Shown here: positions 4,032 through 6,017 of the stretch, piece after piece
Layout of the letters: each line of letters starts with the position of its first letter
Numbering within the stretch: the first letter of the stretch is position 1
NCBI GenBank assembly: GCA_938023885.1
Contig: CALJCU010000504.1
Location: forward strand, 1 to 6,017
Reading direction: 5' to 3'
Length of the DNA: 6,017 nt
From: an uncultured Prevotella sp.
GTDB taxonomy: Bacteria > Bacteroidota > Bacteroidia > Bacteroidales > Bacteroidaceae
The notes under the pieces: model-generated
Told to the model about the DNA's origin: nothing
Seen by the model: the letters and a program-made list of their open reading frames with translations, nothing else
The model's database searches: none
Position numbers and translations under genes: made by a program

Positions 4032-6017
4032 TCAGCGTGCGGGTATTGGTACAGGGACCGCCCCTGCAACCAACACAACTCCTCCCATCGATGGGATAGC
4101 AAATTTTATCTTCCCGTCCTTACTGACCTTCATCGTCTTGATCAGGGTCTGACGATTCTTATTCTCATAAAGAAAGGTTACGGCTTTGCCAGCCAGTTCC
4201 CTCATACTGACAGATGTGACAACGGCCTTCCGCATACCATTGATCCCCCCAATGAACCATTGACCAGAGACAGCATCCTGACGAGCCATGACCACATACT
4301 TCGTAGGATAGCCATCGAGGAAGCGAGTACTCTTCCAAGATGTAGGAATATGAAGGAGGAAGTCACGCTCCACATTATTGATAACACTGTCAGCCTGCGG
4401 TGTGACAGCCACACAGTTGATGCTGCACTGGTTCGTGACAGCTGTGGCAAGTTCGAAGAGACGTGAGGTGTAACGCGGATGACGGCTGTGATTGTCCTTG
4501 CTCATATAATCGTTCATCAACACGCCCCCCCAGTCGAAGCTGCCGATGGCATTGCGTGAGAAAGGATGCATCGTCATCTCGAATCCTTCCTGACGCGCAT
4601 GATGATCCGTGAAATAGACATTCTCACTGGCCAACGCTCCTTCCGAACCGATATAGTTGGGGTACATCCGTTCCCAGCCACGCGGGATGGTACAGCCATG
4701 GAAGATGACCCCGATACCATATTCGTTGGCATCACTGAGGATATCCTCATAGAGGCGAAGCGTCTCTTGCTTGTCGCCCCCGAAGAAATCTACTTTAACC
4801 GCTGCCACCCCGAACTTGTGCAGCCATTTCATCTCCCGCTTGCGCTGAATACTGTTGTTCATGATGCCGCGCGGCCCCTGCGGCGCATCATTCTCTACAC
4901 CATTGGAGTTGTACCACACCATGAGTTTCACGTTCTTCTGCTTGGCGTAGGCAGCTAACTTCTCCATACCTCCGCGTCCAATCTGCCTGTTCCACAGAGC
5001 GTCGACAAGGATGTATTCGTAGCCGTATTTGTTGGCGAGGTCAATGAATGTCTTCTGGTCATCATAGTTACAGGAGTTGTCCTGCCAGATAATCCAGCTC
5101 CATGTATAGCGTCCCGGAGGATAGTTAACCTCTGTCGCCTCATATTTTGGTTCCACGACACTGTACTGAATCATCGTCTCTACAACCGGCTTCAAAGTCT
5201 GTCCAATAGCGATAGTACGCCAAGGTGTGGAACCCGGCAACATAATGGAAGCCGTATTTGAGCCAAATCCGTTGTTCTCTCCCTGTTGCGGATAGGATAC
5301 TGTATATCCGGTCCTTGCATCGAAATCGGACAGACGCGAGGCACAGTACTGACCATCAACCCCCGTTTCTGAGACCAATGCCCATCCTCTGTCACCGACA
5401 TGGAAAAGGCACGGGAACGTGTATCCTACCCCATATTGTGACTTGTCAGTCATCTTTGCATCAGCCTTATATTCTTCTTCATAGGAAGGCTTTGTGCGCT
5501 CCCAGCCCGTCATCGGCGTTATCTGCGGACAAAGGAACGTTGTGGTCTCAGAGGGGAAAAAGAAACTTGATGCCTCGCTCTCTATGACAGCGCACTTAGG
5601 ATTATCATTATTCTGTCGGGGCAGCGTATAGCGGAATGCCACATCGCTGTTGTCGACTACAAACGTCACTGTCATCTTGAAACCTTTCGCTGTCTCCACC
5701 TGGATATCAGAAGCATTCGCATTGAAATCGATATGCGAGAACTTCGTACGCGTCATATCATAGTGCCTCTCAACGGGATAATCTTCTGAAGACTTAATAG
5801 TCAGACCTGAAGTAAGGTCTCCGAAGTTGGTCTTCAATCCGAGACGGGAAGGCAACAACATCTGCTTCCCATCAAGCGATACGGAATAGGTCAGGTTGCC
5901 ACCTTCATCATTGACCGTCACCACGAGGTTTCCGTCAGGTGACTTCACCGTCTTTTCCATTGCCGGAGCAGTAAGCGCAGCTGCAAGTATGGCTCCCAAC
6001 AAGATTTCTTTCTTCAT
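4032..6017 (-). CDS. Periplasmic GH97 glycoside hydrolase, retaining type, probable alpha-galactosidase
   Basis: The 661-residue protein opens with a signal peptide: K2-K3, a hydrophobic core (5-17) and a likely signal peptidase I site after APA (17-19). It has no lipobox, so the mature enzyme should be periplasmic. Three regions follow: the N-terminal GH97 beta-sandwich (about 22-280), the (beta/alpha)8 catalytic barrel (about 295-545) and a C-terminal beta domain (about 560-650). In VKVDFFGGDKQ, D410 sits where retaining GH97 enzymes carry their nucleophile; inverting SusB-type alpha-glucosidases lack this aspartate. E459 in GSEG is the likely acid/base. E180 in PSYEEEY may help bind the calcium ion usual in the family. 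Length is close to the characterised Bacteroides thetaiotaomicron alpha-galactosidase BT1871 (about 660). Alpha-galactosidase activity is therefore inferred, not shown. The start ATG is the window's last codon, but the signal peptide suggests the gene is complete. Its promoter lies outside. Confidence 0.9.
   Translation of the reverse strand: MKKEILLGAILAAALTAPAMEKTVKSPDGNLVVTVNDEGGNLTYSVSLDGKQMLLPSRLGLKTNFGDLTSGLTIKSSEDYPVERHYDMTRTKFSHIDFNANASDIQVETAKGFKMTVTFVVDNSDVAFRYTLPRQNNDNPKCAVIESEASSFFFPSETTTFLCPQITPMTGWERTKPSYEEEYKADAKMTDKSQYGVGYTFPCLFHVGDRGWALVSETGVDGQYCASRLSDFDARTGYTVSYPQQGENNGFGSNTASIMLPGSTPWRTIAIGQTLKPVVETMIQYSVVEPKYEATEVNYPPGRYTWSWIIWQDNSCNYDDQKTFIDLANKYGYEYILVDALWNRQIGRGGMEKLAAYAKQKNVKLMVWYNSNGVENDAPQGPRGIMNNSIQRKREMKWLHKFGVAAVKVDFFGGDKQETLRLYEDILSDANEYGIGVIFHGCTIPRGWERMYPNYIGSEGALASENVYFTDHHARQEGFEMTMHPFSRNAIGSFDWGGVLMNDYMSKDNHSRHPRYTSRLFELATAVTNQCSINCVAVTPQADSVINNVERDFLLHIPTSWKSTRFLDGYPTKYVVMARQDAVSGQWFIGGINGMRKAVVTSVSMRELAGKAVTFLYENKNRQTLIKTMKVSKDGKIKFAIPSMGGVVLVAGAVPVPIPAR
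4048..4096. terminator. Weak hairpin-forming stretch past the end of tdk, inside the GH97 3' end
   Basis: CAGGG (4052-4056) pairs with CCCTG (4062-4066), extended by GGT/ACC (4048-4050, 4069-4071) across small bulges. Next comes the 14-bp palindrome TCCCATCGATGGGA (4083-4096), followed a few bases later by AAATTTTAT (4101-4109). On the plus strand these could end the tdk transcript, but the T-run is short and displaced. On the minus strand the first hairpin is followed by TTTTT (4030-4026) only after a gap of about 17 bases. The palindrome encodes ordinary GH97 residues (PSMG), so it may be incidental. Confidence 0.2.

Noticed and set aside
4083..4096. 14-bp perfect palindrome TCCCATCGATGGGA as a regulatory site
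   Set aside because: It lies inside the GH97 coding region and encodes ordinary residues, with no adjacent promoter. It is retained only as part of a weak terminator candidate.
3329..4102. 257-codon open frame on the minus strand opposite tdk
   Set aside because: It runs antisense through the whole of tdk and through the rsmI promoter. The translation resembles no family, and tdk is unmistakable on the other strand.
3924..4466. 180-codon plus-strand frame bridging the ends of tdk and GH97
   Set aside because: It overlaps tdk in another frame and is antisense to GH97. It has no family signature and is best explained as a chance open frame.
1..6017. Search for mobile elements, CRISPR repeats, tRNA or rRNA genes, riboswitches and defence genes
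   Set aside because: No transposase, integrase, regularly spaced repeats, structured RNA gene or defence-type domain is seen. All sizeable coding space is explained by seven genes.

Overview
The window looks like ordinary chromosomal DNA from a member of the Bacteroidales, most likely Prevotella-like or Bacteroides-like. The evidence is promoters of the Bacteroidetes type (TTTG, about 19-20 bases, TAnnTTTG), no Shine-Dalgarno sequences where expected, a lipoprotein and a GH97 glycosidase typical of gut or oral Bacteroidota, and housekeeping proteins whose motifs match that phylum's versions. No mobile element, CRISPR array, tRNA or rRNA was seen. Seven protein genes fill almost the whole window, and no gene-free stretch exceeds about 120 bases.

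Layout from left to right. birA (biotin-protein ligase, minus) ends at the left edge on a perfect hairpin and overlaps the upstream yraN (minus). A 92-base divergent region then separates yraN from tadA (plus). tadA converges, with a 5-base gap, on a minus-strand pair: rsmI followed by a coiled-coil lipoprotein gene. A 119-base divergent region separates rsmI from tdk (plus). tdk converges, with a 4-base gap, on a large minus-strand GH97 glycosidase gene, whose start codon is the last three bases of the window.

Functionally, five genes are housekeeping: biotin attachment to carboxylases (birA), a nuclease-fold protein of unknown role (yraN), wobble inosine formation in tRNA (tadA), 16S rRNA 2'-O-methylation (rsmI) and thymidine salvage (tdk). 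Two encode exported products: the lipoprotein and a periplasmic retaining-type GH97 enzyme, probably an alpha-galactosidase. The genes do not form one pathway. The GH97 gene may belong to a carbohydrate locus lying to the right.

I found no convincing undescribed system. The points most worth a second look are in the regulation and layout: two face-to-face divergent promoters interlocked in 48 bases, a tdk promoter placed so that the mRNA would be nearly leaderless, an inverted repeat in the rsmI-tdk gap, and stop codons built into hairpins. The lipoprotein has no secure function.
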